A stretch of 64,000 nt of DNA from Undaria pinnatifida (Eukaryota; Sar; Phaeophyceae; Laminariales; Alariaceae), in the NCBI GenBank assembly GCA_012845835.1, contig JABAKD010000003.1, positions 186,501-250,500 of the forward strand, given 5' to 3'. Both the position numbers and the translations under genes were made by a program. Under the pieces are notes generated by a model. The model did no database searches. It was not told the DNA's origin and saw only the letters and a program-made list of their open reading frames with translations. Shown in pieces: positions 22,569 to 32,989 of the stretch. How positions within the stretch are numbered: position 1 is the stretch's first letter; the number at the start of each line of letters is the position of its first letter.

Positions 22569-22813
22569 TAGGGATGTGTAATACGTCAACTCTTTTTCGG
22601 GGCTGATTTGACTCGATTGTTGATGATTTTGTCCCAATCGGGTGGGTTGATTTAATCATGATTATGTCCCATAATCAACTAGTCATGATTAGTTGATTAT
22701 ATAATCAACAATCAACCAAAAAGTAGTTCACACCGATTACGTTAATACAATTAATCACCAAAAAGAATAATAATCAACACGTGATAATATGAGTTAGTTG
22801 ATGTACATCCCTA
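22569..22813. mobile_element. hAT-like MITE
   Basis: 245-bp AT-rich element bounded by TAGGGATGT and ACATCCCTA, with inverted AGTTGAT words inside. The flanks GGGTGTGG and GGGTGTAT match in 6 of 8 positions, consistent with an aged 8-bp target duplication. No transposase. Confidence 0.6.
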
Positions 22814-22889
22814 GGGTGTATCTAGTCTGTGGCGCGTTTTGAGCCCAAGCATTTCTGACCGGGGGCGGGGAACCCCTGCCGAGGAACTG

Positions 22890-23130
22890 CCCAAGACACG
22901 TTTTCTGAGTGACTGCGCTCCTCAACCCAAAATCGTCGGAATTTCATTCTTTTTTCGCATTTTTTTTTGGGGGGGGGTACCTAGGCCATTATTAATGGGG
23001 GATTGTTGTCCATCGGGTTGCACTTATCATTTTTCTCAAAATCAGTTTTTTTGGGTCAAGAAAGGAATAAATACGTACCCTCAATAGGTTTAGAGCTTCA
23101 GAAAGAAAAGGGTGCACGTCTGCCGTAGAG
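22890..23130. mobile_element. degenerate MITE family A copy
   Basis: Interior landmarks are present: CTCAACCCAAAATCGTCGGAAT, GGTACCTAGGCC, CAGTTTTTTTGGGTCAAG and GGTGCACGTCTGCCGTAG. The outer inverted repeats have decayed. Confidence 0.6.
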
Positions 23131-23558
23131 TAGTAACATGAGTCGACTGATTCTACGATGGCCTCCCAAAAACCAGCGTTTTTCTTTAACGCACGTTCGC
23201 GGTTTATGGCTGCTCGACACGAGGAAGGATGCCATGAAAAAAATATTTTTACATTTATTTTCTTGTCTGCGAAAGACTATCGAACGATGGCGTCGGGGTG
23301 GCAGGGGGCATCGTGGTTGAGGAGGTACGGCCGGGAGCTGGTTTCAAAACCGGCGATTTCGTTAAAAAAAAGTTGGGGGGGCTACTACCGTAGAACGACT
23401 CAGTCTCAAGATCGTTGGTATATCGGGTCAATCATCCCCACGGTATCATAGGGGTTGCACGTTTTAGGCCAAAGTTTTTTTTTGCTGGCGCTCCTAAAAG
23501 CGAGGAACTACCGGTTGCTACGACAATTTATACTCGAGAGAGCAATCGTTTTGGGACT

Positions 23559-23845
23559 GACGCGTGCTACGATAGAGATACCGTTTTTTGGCGGAAATGA
23601 TTTCTGAATGACGGGGCTCCTTTATCCAAAATCTTCGGAAACAAAATGAGAAATAATAGTTTATTTTTCTTGGCATGATTCTCGTCTTGTACCTACAGGC
23701 CAATGATGGGATTGTTCATCCGATATAAAGGCAGCTTTTATTTTTTGTGTCCAAGAATCAGTTTTTGGGAGAGTAGTGTCTTAAGCTCCAAAATTGAGGG
23801 GTAGTGTTGGAAAAAAAGTGGTGCACCTCTATCGTAGCACGCGTC
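23559..23845. mobile_element. MITE family A, copy 3
   Basis: 287 bp with ends GACGCGTGCTACGATAGAG and CCTCTATCGTAGCACGCGTC. It is flanked on both sides by GACT, a possible 4-bp target duplication. Confidence 0.85.
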
Positions 23846-24419
23846 GACTAGCGCATGGAGGCGTTCGTCGGATGGTGCAAACGAACGCCTTCGAAGTCAT
23901 GATATGGTTCGGGGGAGATATTATTGGGCTCCTCTCATTTCAGGAGCTCAAGACACTTTCCGCTGCGCGCCTTACCGTGGGGTGATTCGGAACGCCTTAT
24001 TGGGTTGACAACTCCATTCGTAATACAAGGTTCCCCCCTCGGGATGCGGTTGGCTTGAAATCCTCGGACGGTGTTTCAAGTTGAAAAGGGGGGGGGAAGT
24101 ATGCTTGATAAAACTAAAGGAAAAGTCACCGCGCACGTGCACGTAGCACCACCGACCAGCCCCAAACGAATTTTATGGTTTAGTCTAGACTACACCTGTA
24201 CAGTCAGGACATGGGATTGTTCCTCGGCACGTGCACTTTTCGTTTTTCATTATCGCAGTCGCTTTCTAGGCGAGGTAATGGAACTGCTCAAGCGAGGAAA
24301 GCCTAGGAAAACGCGAGTGTACCCATACCGTGGCGGGAATCTACACAAGTATGTATACGTGGTAGTGTGGCGAGGTTAAGCTTCCTGTTCACCCACCCGC
24401 CAGAGGATGGTGAAAAAGA

Positions 24420-25010
24420 AAAAATACTCGGATCGATGATGGTGCGTGCTGCTGTACGATTGGTGGTTGGAGGTTGAGCGGTGATTGGTGGTTGCGCGCG
24501 GTGATGGTGATTCATGGTCGACGGTGATCGGTGACCGGTGATTGGCTAGGTGTTAGCTTCATGTCTGTACCCATTCGCCAGAGCATGGAACAGGAAAGTA
24601 ACAAAAAATACTCGAGGTTGATGGTGCGTGCTGCTGTACGATTGGTGGTTGGAGGTTGAGCGGTGATTGGTGGCTGGGCGGTGATTGGGGATTGATGGTT
24701 GGCTGTGATTGGTGACCGGTGATTGGCTAGCTGTTGGCCCGATGACTCGGACTACCAATATTGGTGGTTCGTGATTGGCTGGCTGCTGGCCCGACGACCC
24801 AGATGGATGGAGCGCTCAGGATGGAGTGCGAGCGGCGAATACTTGGTTGGGCGATGATTGGTGACTGGTGATTGGCTGGCTGTTGGGCCAACGACTCCGA
24901 TAAACACTGCAGAGGGGGCGGCGGTACTGGTGCTACTGCTGCCAAAGTAATGCAACCAAAAGTACAAAAAATCGTGGACTGGATGTGGTCGATTATTGGC
25001 GATTGGCTGC
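24420..25010. repeat. tandem repeat, GCGGTGATTGGTGG type
   Basis: Two units about 183 bp apart (about 24433 and 24617) share GGTGCGTGCTGCTGTACGAT and GGTTGGAGGTTGAGCGGTG, followed by drifted GTGATTGGCTGGCTGTTGG units. Similar GATTGGTGATTGGCGG words link the exon copies at 21330-22125. No gene in 23846-25200. Confidence 0.6.
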
Positions 25011-25233
25011 GACTCTTGGTCCGACGACTCCGGTCCGGTTGATGCCCGAAATAAACGAAAAAAAAAAACGATCGTAAAAAGCAGTCTTGTAATAACGCAC
25101 TTGGATGTTTGACGAGCGGCGATTGACTTGTTATTGCCCCGACGACTTGGGCGGACGCTATGGACGGCAGTGTGCTACTGATGACGGCTACGGTAGAGCG
25201 GGGGGTTCCCCGTTTTCACTCTGGCGAGTTGAT

Positions 25234-25251
25234 GTCACTCGCGCGAGTGAC
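25234..25251. repeat. solitary 18-bp palindrome
   Basis: GTCACTCGCGCGAGTGAC is a perfect palindrome, the same sequence as the ends of the short MITEs at 27225-27392 and 32236-32415. It is probably a solo end or an excision scar. Confidence 0.6.
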
Positions 25252-25379
25252 TCCCTCAATCAAGAATAGACTCAGGAAACACGAGCGAGCGTGCTGGTGG
25301 TGAGTAATACAGTTGTACGGCGGGGCATATAGCGAAACCGACACCCGGTAAAGGCCACTTGTGCATGGTGAGGAACTGT

Positions 25380-26070
25380 TGAACCGCTGCAAAAAGGAGG
25401 CTCTGAAAGTGACCTCCCCTACGGCACTTAGCCTTGATCTACTTAGCTGCTGTGGTACATTTGAGCACCGAACTACGCCGCAAGGAGTCGTGCAAGACAC
25501 TCACAGCATATGTGAGAATGTATATAAAGCTGCTCATGTACTTTGTTGCTCGCTCGAACTACGCGGACTATATTACCACCCTCTTCGTTGTTTTCGCCGC
25601 CACGCAACAAAACGGCCCATCCCATCCTGCTGCGTCTTCCTCCGTTTCGTTCGAACCATTCAGACTCTAGCCTAGCCAATCCCCCCACTGTCTTGGTCGA
25701 CATACTATATAACCATATCAAAAGGGCCAATACTCCGTCTTCGTTTTCATTTCCAGTTTGTTTTCCATCTTCTGGCCATACCGTGGTCACAGGTGTCGTC
25801 CCTTCCTCCTCCGGTAAGTGCCTTGATGTTTACCGCGCGGAGGGTTCACCATGTTCACTTTGCACGCCGATTTCCATCGAATTTTGCTTAGTAGAGCTCT
25901 CGCGCTTCTGGCTACAACACGTATCCCTTCGTCTTATTCGGTACAATAGTCGGACCTAGCCGCCGCTGCTGCCGCCCCCCCCCCCCAGCCTTTACCCGGC
26001 AACGCCTTGTGCCGACGTCGTGTTCCTGTCTAATAGACGACTCTCCCCAGTGTGTTGGTCGCTACACTTT
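25380..26070 (-). pseudogene. degenerate copy of the methyltransferase last exon, split by a SINE
   Basis: 25635-25680 (CTCCGTTTCGTTCGAACCAT, CAGACTCTAGCC) and 25950-26070 (CTAGCCGCCGCTGCTGCCGC then CGGCAACGCC and CCCAGTGTGTTGGTCGCTAC) match the antisense of the real last exon region at 27500-27660 and the second copy at 26415-26600. 25385-25440 also resembles 27400-27450, just past the real stop. A SINE lies between the halves. Confidence 0.55.
25735..25950 (-). mobile_element. SINE copy b
   Basis: Reverse-strand copy with ACCGTGGTCACAGGTGTCG, GTCCCTTCCTCC and a degenerate CATCGAATTTTGCTTAGTA-GCTCTCGCG segment, matching 33640-33790. It interrupts the exon copy described at 25380-26070. Confidence 0.65.
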
Positions 26071-26085
26071 ATTCAAGATATGTTT

Positions 26086-26352
26086 GATGCTTGCTACGTA
26101 CGATAGATGTATCACTTTTCGCTTGAAACGTTTTTTGAATGACGGGGCTCCTTAACCCAAAATCGTCGGGAAAAGGTCTTTTTTTTTCATTTGATTCTCG
26201 TTGTGTACCAAGGTCGTGGGGTTTTTCATCCGGTACGGTATCAATTTTTATTTTCTCCAAATTAGTTTTCGCGGGAGAGGTCTAACTAAGCTCCCAAATT
26301 GAGGAAAACCAGAAAAAAAAGCGGTGCGCGTACGTCTATCGTAGCACGCGTC
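26086..26352. mobile_element. MITE family A, copy 4
   Basis: Ends GATGCTTGCTACGTACGATA and CTATCGTAGCACGCGTC. The interior has GGGGCTCCTTAACCCAAAAT. It lies between the two degenerate copies of the methyltransferase last exon. Confidence 0.85.
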
Positions 26353-26414
26353 TCCATCCCCCCATTGTTTTGGTAATTCAAAATTTAAGTAAAAATGGTC
26401 AATGTCAATACTGC

Positions 26415-26600
26415 TTTGATTCCCTTCGTCCCATTTGGAACATTGGGACTCTAGCCGCCGCCGCTGCTGCCACCCCCCCCCCCCCCCCCCCACCACCCCT
26501 TCCTCGGCGACGCCTTCTTCAAAGACGAGCAGCTCCTCCATCCTCCCAAGTTCGACGGAAGATTACACCCCTCTCCCCACTGTTTGGGTCGCTACATATC
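26415..26600 (-). pseudogene. degenerate copy of the methyltransferase last exon
   Basis: Antisense reading retains EELLVFEEGVAEEGVVGG, which parallels EELDFERGLGEEGLGLG of the real exon. At DNA level it shares CCCTTCGTC.CATT.GGAACAT, GACTCTAGCCGCC, CCTTCCTCGGCGACGCC and TTCAAAGACGAGC. A run of about 20 C replaces part of it. No intact frame or stop position is conserved. Confidence 0.65.
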
Positions 26601-26718
26601 ATACAAGAATACAACAATCAAGTCAAAAAGGTCCAAGCCTACTGCTTTAAGAAAGCACCGGGTTAACATTGTAATCAGAACCAAACACAAAGACTAAGCT
26701 ATAAAATCGTCTTCTGGG

Positions 26719-27132
26719 ATGGTCGGCGTTACCTGCCGGGTTGCTTGCGCGGTGGCTGATTGTGTTTTCATTGGTGCTCACAAGAGTTGTGTGTCCCCCT
26801 TTTCAACTTGTGACACCCCTTGGGATTTCAAGCCAACCACATCCCGAAAAGGGAAGCTTGTAGTGAATGAAAATGGGACTGTAGTCTATACACCAAGGCT
26901 ACGGTATTACTAGGGGGGATGTTATGATGATGTTATGATATACGAGTCGTTCTACGGTACCCACCCCCAGCTTTTCTACAACGAAATCGCCGGTTTCGAA
27001 ATCAGATCACGGTCGAATCTCCTGAAATGCGGTGCCCCCTTGCCCCCGCCGGACGTCACCGTTCGGCAAGTCCTGTGCAAGAGAGAAAACATGCGAAGAT
27101 TGTATTTTTCACAGCATTCTTCCTCGTGTTGA
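26719..27132 (+). other. two short open frames, unrecognised
   Basis: 26719-26913 (ends GKLVVNENGTVVYTPRLRYY) and 26935-27132 look protein-like in composition but carry no known motif. The end of the first frame (CCAAGGCTACGGTATTACT) recurs in inverted form near 32450-32475, which argues for repeat origin. Confidence 0.2.
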
Positions 27133-27224
27133 GCAGCCATGAGACGTTCGTCAAAGAAAATCGCTGATTTTGAGGGGAGGATAGCGTAGAATCAGCCATG
27201 CCCACTTCTTCACTTCCGGGTTTT

Positions 27225-27392
27225 CACCACTCGCCCGAGTGACTCGGTACCACACTGAAAAACCTTTTTAACCCATTTTCTTGGCGCAGCGTAGCTAACC
27301 GTTCCATTGCGGCTTCATACCGATAAAAACAGCGGCACGGAATCTTGAGACAGCAAAGGCAAAAGGGGGGTCACTCGCGCGGGTGCCCCCTA
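27225..27392. mobile_element. short MITE with palindromic ends, copy 1
   Basis: About 168 bp between CACTCGCCCGAGTGAC and GTCACTCGCGCGGGTG. The interior has GGCGCAGCGTAGCTAACC, shared in inverse orientation with 32236-32415 (GGTTAGCTACGCTGC). Confidence 0.7.
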
Positions 27393-27469
27393 CTGATAGC
27401 CATTGCAAAAGGAGGCCCCACAAGTGCCCCCCCCCCACCGTGCGTTGTTCGGCACACAGGTTCTTGTAT

Positions 27470-27727
27470 TTATCGTGGGCTCTGAGGATCACAATGCTCC
27501 CTCGCTTCCCTCCGTCTCATTCGAAACATTCGGACTCTAGCCGCCACTGCCGCCTTCCCCAACCCCAACCCTTCCTCGCCGAGGCCTCTTTCAAAGTCGA
27601 GCTCCTCTCCTTCCTCCCAACAGCAGTCACCACTAACGCCGAATCTTGGCGGGCCGAAAAAACCGTCGACGTTGCTCCGCCGCTGCTCGAATACCATTAA
27701 CGCCTCGCCGTCTGATTTTAACAATGC
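27470..27727 (-). CDS. METTL21-type methyltransferase, last exon
   Basis: Acceptor TTGTGCGCAG/GCA, phase 0, ending at a TAA stop. It encodes ALLKSDGEALMVFEQRR, the late beta strand and E-x-R segment of Methyltransf_16 proteins (family form: L.xxxExR), followed by NVDGFFGPPRFGV, the usual xxFFxxxxxF helix region. A Glu/Gly-rich linker and a basic helix (RVRMFRMRRREAREH) close the protein. It matches the exon at 30191-31132 in phase and family order. Degenerate copies of this exon lie downstream at 26415-26600 and 25380-26070. Confidence 0.8.
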   Translation of the reverse strand, partial: ALLKSDGEALMVFEQRRSNVDGFFGPPRFGVSGDCCWEEGEELDFERGLGEEGLGLGKAAVAARVRMFRMRRREAREHCDPQSPR

Positions 27728-27856
27728 CTGCGCACAAGGAAAAACGGGGGGGGGGGGACGATTGTCATGCATGGCCGTAGTCTGTGAAGCCATAACTCTC
27801 GTATCCCTACAATGGCGGGACGGAGCACGTTGGGTTCTCAAATACGAGACAGGAAT

Positions 27857-28046
27857 TATTAACTCGTGCGGGGGGGGTGGGGGGGGGGCGTACTCATTTG
27901 TTGCTTGCCTTAAGTCATTTGACCGTTGAACACGCATCCCTTTTGAGACGGAGCACCGTTGCTACGCCTAATAGAGACACCTCCAACATTTGGGCGCTCA
28001 TTGCGCTTCTTCCATATACTACAAAGAAACTGTTTGCTTGCCCTAC
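27857..28046 (-). mobile_element. LINE 3'-end fragment with C tail
   Basis: The reverse complement matches the 3' part of the LINE at 34858-35541 (CAGTTTCT, AAGCGCAATGAGCGCCCAAA, GGTGTCTCTATTAGG, GGCAAGCAACAAATGAGTAC). It ends in GAGTACG followed by a C-rich homopolymer tail, seen as G runs at 27868-27888. Confidence 0.8.
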
Positions 28047-28056
28047 CTCGCTAACT

Positions 28057-28245
28057 CGGGGGGGGGGGGGGGGGGTGCCTTAAGTCATTTGACCATTGAC
28101 CACACGTATCCCCTCGACACGGAGCACCGTTCCTACATCTCATAGAGACAGCTTCAACATTGGGGCGCGCGTCGTTTTTACCCCACATGGCACAAGCAAG
28201 TTTTTGCTTAGAGGCAGGGGTTTGGGTGTTGGGCCGAGTGTGCAA
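28057..28245 (-). mobile_element. second LINE 3'-end fragment with C tail
   Basis: Tandem to the preceding copy. The reverse complement carries AATG(T)TGAAGC, GTCTCTATGAG, GGTGCTCCGTGTCGA, GTCAATGGTCAAATGACTTA and GGC. The last 20 bp before the tail are missing and the tail is about 19 C (G run at 28059-28076). Confidence 0.7.
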
Positions 28246-28839
28246 CAAGCACCACTGCATGATGATGAAAGGATAGGGTGTAGCTGCAGTTGCGTCGAAA
28301 AAGTCCGGGCTCAAGGCCAACCGTCGGCAAACATTCCCGCGAACATTTCCTTTAATTTCAGGGAAAACTTCTTCATTTACGAGAGAAACGCTTCTTTCAT
28401 ACCAGGGACCGGTATACAATACCACGGCGTATGCACACCGTCGAGGATTAGGATTGCGAGCTCCGAGCAGTGTCGCCCCCGAGACAGTGAATCCTCGGCA
28501 AGAGCTATTAGCTATTAGCTGGCATGTTCAGGAGCAGCGTTGCCCCGGGCCGCAGCACGAGCCATTGGCGGGCATTTTTTCGGAGCGGCAGCCATGTTGG
28601 AAGCTGGACGCCAAGTGCGACAAGCTAAAGACCAACGAAAGCTTGAAAGCGAGCGAACAGTCGTAACAGAGCTACCGAAGAGTACAGCGTGCGACTGGAC
28701 AACGTTTACACGTATATATATATAATAGTAGGGTGTTTGCGAAATGAAAATATTGGTTAGGGAAAAAACATGCGATAAAAACGTGCAAAACCAACGCACA
28801 TTTGTGACTGCAATTTCCCCAGACGCGCCAGGCGAACTT

Positions 28840-28915
28840 GACCGCCATATATCGGGATACCGCCTTATATGGGGATACCGCCTTATTGGGAGACCCCTAC
28901 TGTACTTGGTACTGC
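28840..28915. repeat. dispersed CCGCCTTAT repeat, copy 3
   Basis: GGGATACCGCCTTATATGGG, GATACCGCCTTATTGGGAGA and CCCCTACTG match 463-590. No gene is recognisable in 28246-29700. Confidence 0.5.
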
Positions 28916-29711
28916 TCTACCCTACGACAGGTGGCACTTTTGGGCGAAAACGTTTTCGCGGGATTTTCATAAGGGATACATGCATGTAACGAAGTACCAG
29001 CACATGATATGTGATACTTCCAACGACGTCATTATTGTTGTATCTTTGTATTTTTTGTATATTTTCCACGATATAAAATACGAGTCACTTCATTTCATTT
29101 CACCGCGTCTGACGCGTGGTGTTTGGTGTGCGTGCATATGATGTGTCGTCTTCACATTATTGGATAACAGATATACATACCTCCGAACTGACCTTGAACG
29201 ACCGTTCGCTATGTGTTTTCCCCACACCGCAAAAACGTATACTTATATATACAACTCTATACAAGATTGACCCGAGGACCAACACCCGAACGGGTAGGGT
29301 GGACCGCAACTGGACCAAGTCCGGCGGAAGGCTGTTTTCTCATGGCCTGGGGCTTTGTTAGTGGGTGACCTTGCGCAAGTTACACACTACCCGGAGGCAG
29401 GTGGCTATCTTCACCGTACCTGATGCCCAGAAATCAAGTCGGGTCGACATACTCACGCATCCGTATACAACGAACGGCAGCTTGCGCTGCTGGAGTAGTA
29501 ACGGAGACCGCCGGTAGGGACAGCTCGCGCTGCATGTCGTTACCACGGGAACTAAAGGATACGCCAGCTAGCGCTGGATCGCGAATACAACCGAGTTAAA
29601 TCGATTCGCAGCATGTTTCAAAATACGTGGAAGCGTAGTGGGCTTAAGCTTGGTTTTTCCCCAAATCCGCCGGAGGACAACAAAATAAATAAACAAATAA
29701 AGTAAATCTGA

Positions 29712-30138
29712 ATGGCGTGGCTCCTTAACCCAATTTCGTCGGAATGTCGTTCTTTTTTAGGAACGCGAATGTTTCGGAACATATACCTAAGCCACGGCTT
29801 TTTGTTCATCGGGTTGCACATATCACCACTTCTCGAAATCAGTTTTTGGGTGGGGTGTCAAGCTCCTCAAGCCAAGAACCTTGTAGAAAGAAAAAAGGGT
29901 GGAGCCATCCCACGGCCAAACGTTTCTTTCCGACCGGTTGCAAGTGCGGACTATCGGCTATTAATAGTAAGTCAACCGTCCCGAGTAGATTTGTTTTAGG
30001 ACTCGCGCATAGAAACGCCGATCGGTTAGCGCGAACCAACCGTCTTCGAAGATATGTTTGGGGTGAGACCTTGAGCTAGCTCCTCATGTCAGGAGCTCAG
30101 AAAAATCTTAGAACCTGCTGCACCCCTATCGTGAGACG
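29712..30138. mobile_element. degenerate MITE family A copy with insertion
   Basis: CTCCTTAACCCAATTTCGTCGG, TACCTAAGCCACGG, ATCAGTTTTTGGGTGGGGTG and CTGCACCCCTATCGTGAGA appear in family order, with about 170 bp of extra sequence in the right half. It lies within the intron between methyltransferase exons 2 and 3. Confidence 0.55.
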
Positions 30139-30190
30139 ACTTCCTATTCCTAACTCTACCGTAGTATGTGTCAGCGGGGGACCGACCCAC

Positions 30191-31132
30191 CTTGATCATG
30201 AACGCCATGGCGTCCCAAAGGTCCTTCAGGTAGACCACGTCGGCCGCCACCACCAGATCAAAAAGGTCATCGTCGTCAATACAACTGCCGCCATCAAACG
30301 CCTGCGGAACACGAGCATCTCCGCCGAAGCCATCAGCAACACCACCAGCAACGCCGCCATCAATGCCACCAGCAATGTCTCCGTCAACGCCACCGGCAGG
30401 GTTACCAACAACCCACCCCCTTCCTCGCTCTCTCCGGTCCTCGTCGAGCCATCGCACTAAGTCCTCTTTATCGTTAGAAAAAAGGAGTTCCTTCGCTCTC
30501 CAGCTCCCCTGCAAGCTACCGCCGCCGCCTTCACCGCTGCCGTTGTCACCGCCACCGCCGCCGCTGCCGCTGCCGCCGCCACCGCTGCCGCCATTACCGC
30601 TACTGCTACCATCACCACTACCACTCCTGATACCGGTACCGCTACCACTAAGGCTATCACTGAGGCTACCGCTACCGCCACCGATATCTGCGCCGCTTCC
30701 ACTAGTAGTACCTGTACCGTTACCAGGAATGCTATCAGAACCAGCACCGGGGCCGCTACCGGGAACGCGATTAGAACCACCACCACTACTGCCACCGGCA
30801 TCGGTACCACTAATACTTCCGGTCCGGCTACTACTTCTGAAAACATTACCGCAAGCATTACCACTGCTGCTGCTACCATCACCACCAATGCTACCACCGC
30901 CGCAGCCGCCATGATCTTCTTTTTCTCTGTCTGGGAGGGGAGGGGGGGGGAACGGCTCTACCGACGCCCTCCCCGTGTCTCCGCTCGCGGGGTGTGGAGG
31001 ACGGTTTTCGCTACCACTTGGAAGAGGCCGGCGCTCAAGGCCCGGGGCGTTTCCGCGAGCGTTAGCGTGGAGCGTGGGGAGAAGCTTGGACTGGTCTGTG
31101 AGCACAACATGAGCACCGAGCCTCGCCGCTAC
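30191..31132 (-). CDS. METTL21-type methyltransferase, middle exon with Gly/Ser insertion
   Basis: Acceptor GACCCCCGCAG/GTA, phase 0, and donor ATCAAG/GTGGGT, phase 0. The first residues VAARLGAHVVLTDQ then LLPTLHANARGN continue the Rossmann fold directly from the upstream exon (strand 2 with its acidic SAM-ribose residue, then the LPxLxxN helix). A Gly/Ser-rich stretch of about 150-180 residues follows, then AKELLFSNDKEDLVRWLDED, a second Gly-rich run, and FDLVVAADVVYLKDLWDAM, which holds the DxxY motif of the METTL21-type family. Family members are usually about 220-260 residues. This exon alone encodes 314, because of the insertion. The likely role is N-lysine methylation of a protein substrate. 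The substrate cannot be told. Confidence 0.85.
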
Positions 31133-31189
31133 CTGCGGGGGTCGGGTTGGGAGCGGGGGCTGGGTTAGGGCGTCATATGTTACCCTCTC

Positions 31190-31560
31190 AACAAGTTATA
31201 CACATGTGTTCAGGCTCATCGGCTCAGGTTGCACCGCATTTATGTTTGTGTTGAAGCTCGTTGGCTCAGGTTGCCCCGCATTTATTTTGTGTAACGTATC
31301 TACGAGACACGAACGCCGCTACCTGGGGGGGGGTACGGGCGGGAATGGGGCCGCGTGACGGTGTCAGATGCACCCCAACAACACTTTTCGATCCTCCTCA
31401 GGTTTTTAACATCCGCGTTTCCGGAGGAAAACCTGTATTGCTTGGAATCAGCGCGGGGGTAATGTTGCAGCTTTTATGTAGGGCGGAGGTCATATTCTCG
31501 ACATGTGTTGAAGAAAGCTCATTGGCTCAGGTTGCGCCGCCTTTATTTGTGTAACGCATC
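31190..31560. repeat. GCTCAGGTTGC(A/C)CCGC repeat
   Basis: Three units share GCTC(A/G)(T)TGGCTCAGGTTGC.CCGC.TTTAT and GTGTAACG.ATCTAC (about 31210, 31255, 31520). A GCCGCTACCTGGGGG segment at 31314 resembles the acceptor side of the adjacent methyltransferase exon (31128-31145). Confidence 0.55.
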
Positions 31561-31574
31561 TACCAGATGCTTGC

Positions 31575-31745
31575 TTGCGCCAGAGTCATCCCACGGGTCG
31601 GGCTGCAGCAGATTCTAAAAAAGTTTCTTGAGCTCCTAACACGAGGAGCAGCTCAACATATCTCACTGCCCGAAACACAACTTCTGAACCGCAGTCGCTC
31701 GTTCAACCCGGCCACCACTTCAGTGCTCTAGTCCTCAAGATGCTC
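31575..31745. repeat. dispersed repeat E, copy 2
   Basis: GTCATCCCACGG, GAGCTCCTAACACGAGGAGC, CTCAACATATCTCA, GTCGCTCGTTCAACCCG and GCTCTAGTCCT match the family. Nothing recognisable lies in 31746-32018. Confidence 0.65.
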
Positions 31746-32018
31746 TAAATAGTCCTAACACCCAAAAAAACACTCGAGAACAAAACTCTCAAGACTAACC
31801 TAACCGGCAGTTGCTCGCTTGATGAGCTCAAACGGCCAGAAAAAAGATTAGCTAACCCAAAATACTGCAACCCCCACCGGGGATTGACTCGCCTGACGGT
31901 GAGGGTTGGGGTGGGAGTGTGGCACGCCGCGATTGAGGAAGGCGTTTCCGCCGGACCGGGCTTCCTCGACGGAGGAGCCAACCCAATGAAACGCGCTACT
32001 ACTACCGATGTAGCGGTC

Positions 32019-32979
32019 GACGCGCGCTACGATGGAGGCAGCATTTTTCGTCCGAAATATTTTCTGAACGACGGGGCATTAACCAGAAATCGTCGCAAAA
32101 AAAAAAAAATAATACGACATTTTTTTCAGCATGATTTTCGTTGTGTACACTTAGACCATGGGATTTTTTAATCCGGCTAGACCAATGGTGCGGTAGCGGT
32201 GTTATATTGTTTTGGGACCTTGTTTTTCAGAGGCTCGGTGTCACTCGCGCCAGTGACCCCCCCCCCCCTGTTCCTTGACGTCACAGGCTTTCGTGCTGTT
32301 TTAACATAATTCTCGGTATTCACACGAAAAGGGGATGGTTAGCTACGCTGCACCAAAAACATCGCCGAGGAACGTGCTTTTGTCAGTGAGGTATAGAGTC
32401 ACTCGCGCGAGCATGCATGGTATGAAAGCTCGGACCCGGTGGTGGAAATTGAGGGTATAATACTACAATACCGTAGCCTTGATCGGGTAGCAGTTTTAGT
32501 TTTCTCCAAAATCAGTTCTTGGGTTAAGACAGGTCTTAAGCTACGAAACTAAGAAACCTCAGAAAAAAGAGTGGTACTGGTAGCAGCTTTTTCTTTTCTC
32601 CACAATCAGTTTTCGGGTTAAGACAAGTCTTAAGCTACGAAAGTAACAAACCTCGGAAAAAAAAGTGGCACCGGTAGCAGTCTTATTTTTCTCCGAAATC
32701 AGTTTTTGGGTTAAGACAGGTCTTAAGCTACGAAAGTAAGAAACCTTAGAAAAAAAGTGGTACTGGTGGCAGTTTTTCTCTTCTCAACAATCAGTTTTCG
32801 GGTTAAGACAGGTCTTAAGCTACGAAAGTAACAAACCTCGGGAAAAAAAGTGGCACTGGTAACAGTTTATTTTTCTCCAAAATCAGTTTTTGGTTTAAGA
32901 CAGGTCTTAAGCTACGAAAGCAAAAAAAAACAGAGAAAAAAAAAGCGGTACTGGTAACACCTCTATCGTAGCCCGCGTC
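32019..32979. mobile_element. MITE family A, expanded copy with nested insertion
   Basis: Ends GACGCGCGCTACGATGGAGG and CCTCTATCGTAGCCCGCGTC. The left part is normal. A second short MITE is inserted at 32236-32415. The right part is a five-fold tandem array (about 94 bp per unit, 32487-32960) of the family segment CAGTTTTTGGGTTAAGACAG then GTCTTAAGCTACGAAAGTAA. Confidence 0.85.
32236..32415. mobile_element. short MITE with palindromic ends, copy 2
   Basis: Bounded by GTCACTCGCGCCAGTGAC and GAGTCACTCGCGCGAG, nested in the family A element at 32019-32979. The interior shares GGTTAGCTACGCTGC with the inverse of 27225-27392. A run of C lies just inside its left end. Confidence 0.7.
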
Positions 32980-32989
32980 GGTGAGTCAT

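Noticed and set aside
30363-30914. Pro/Leu-rich plus-strand frame
   Set aside because: Complement of the methyltransferase exon, which has family motifs on the minus strand.
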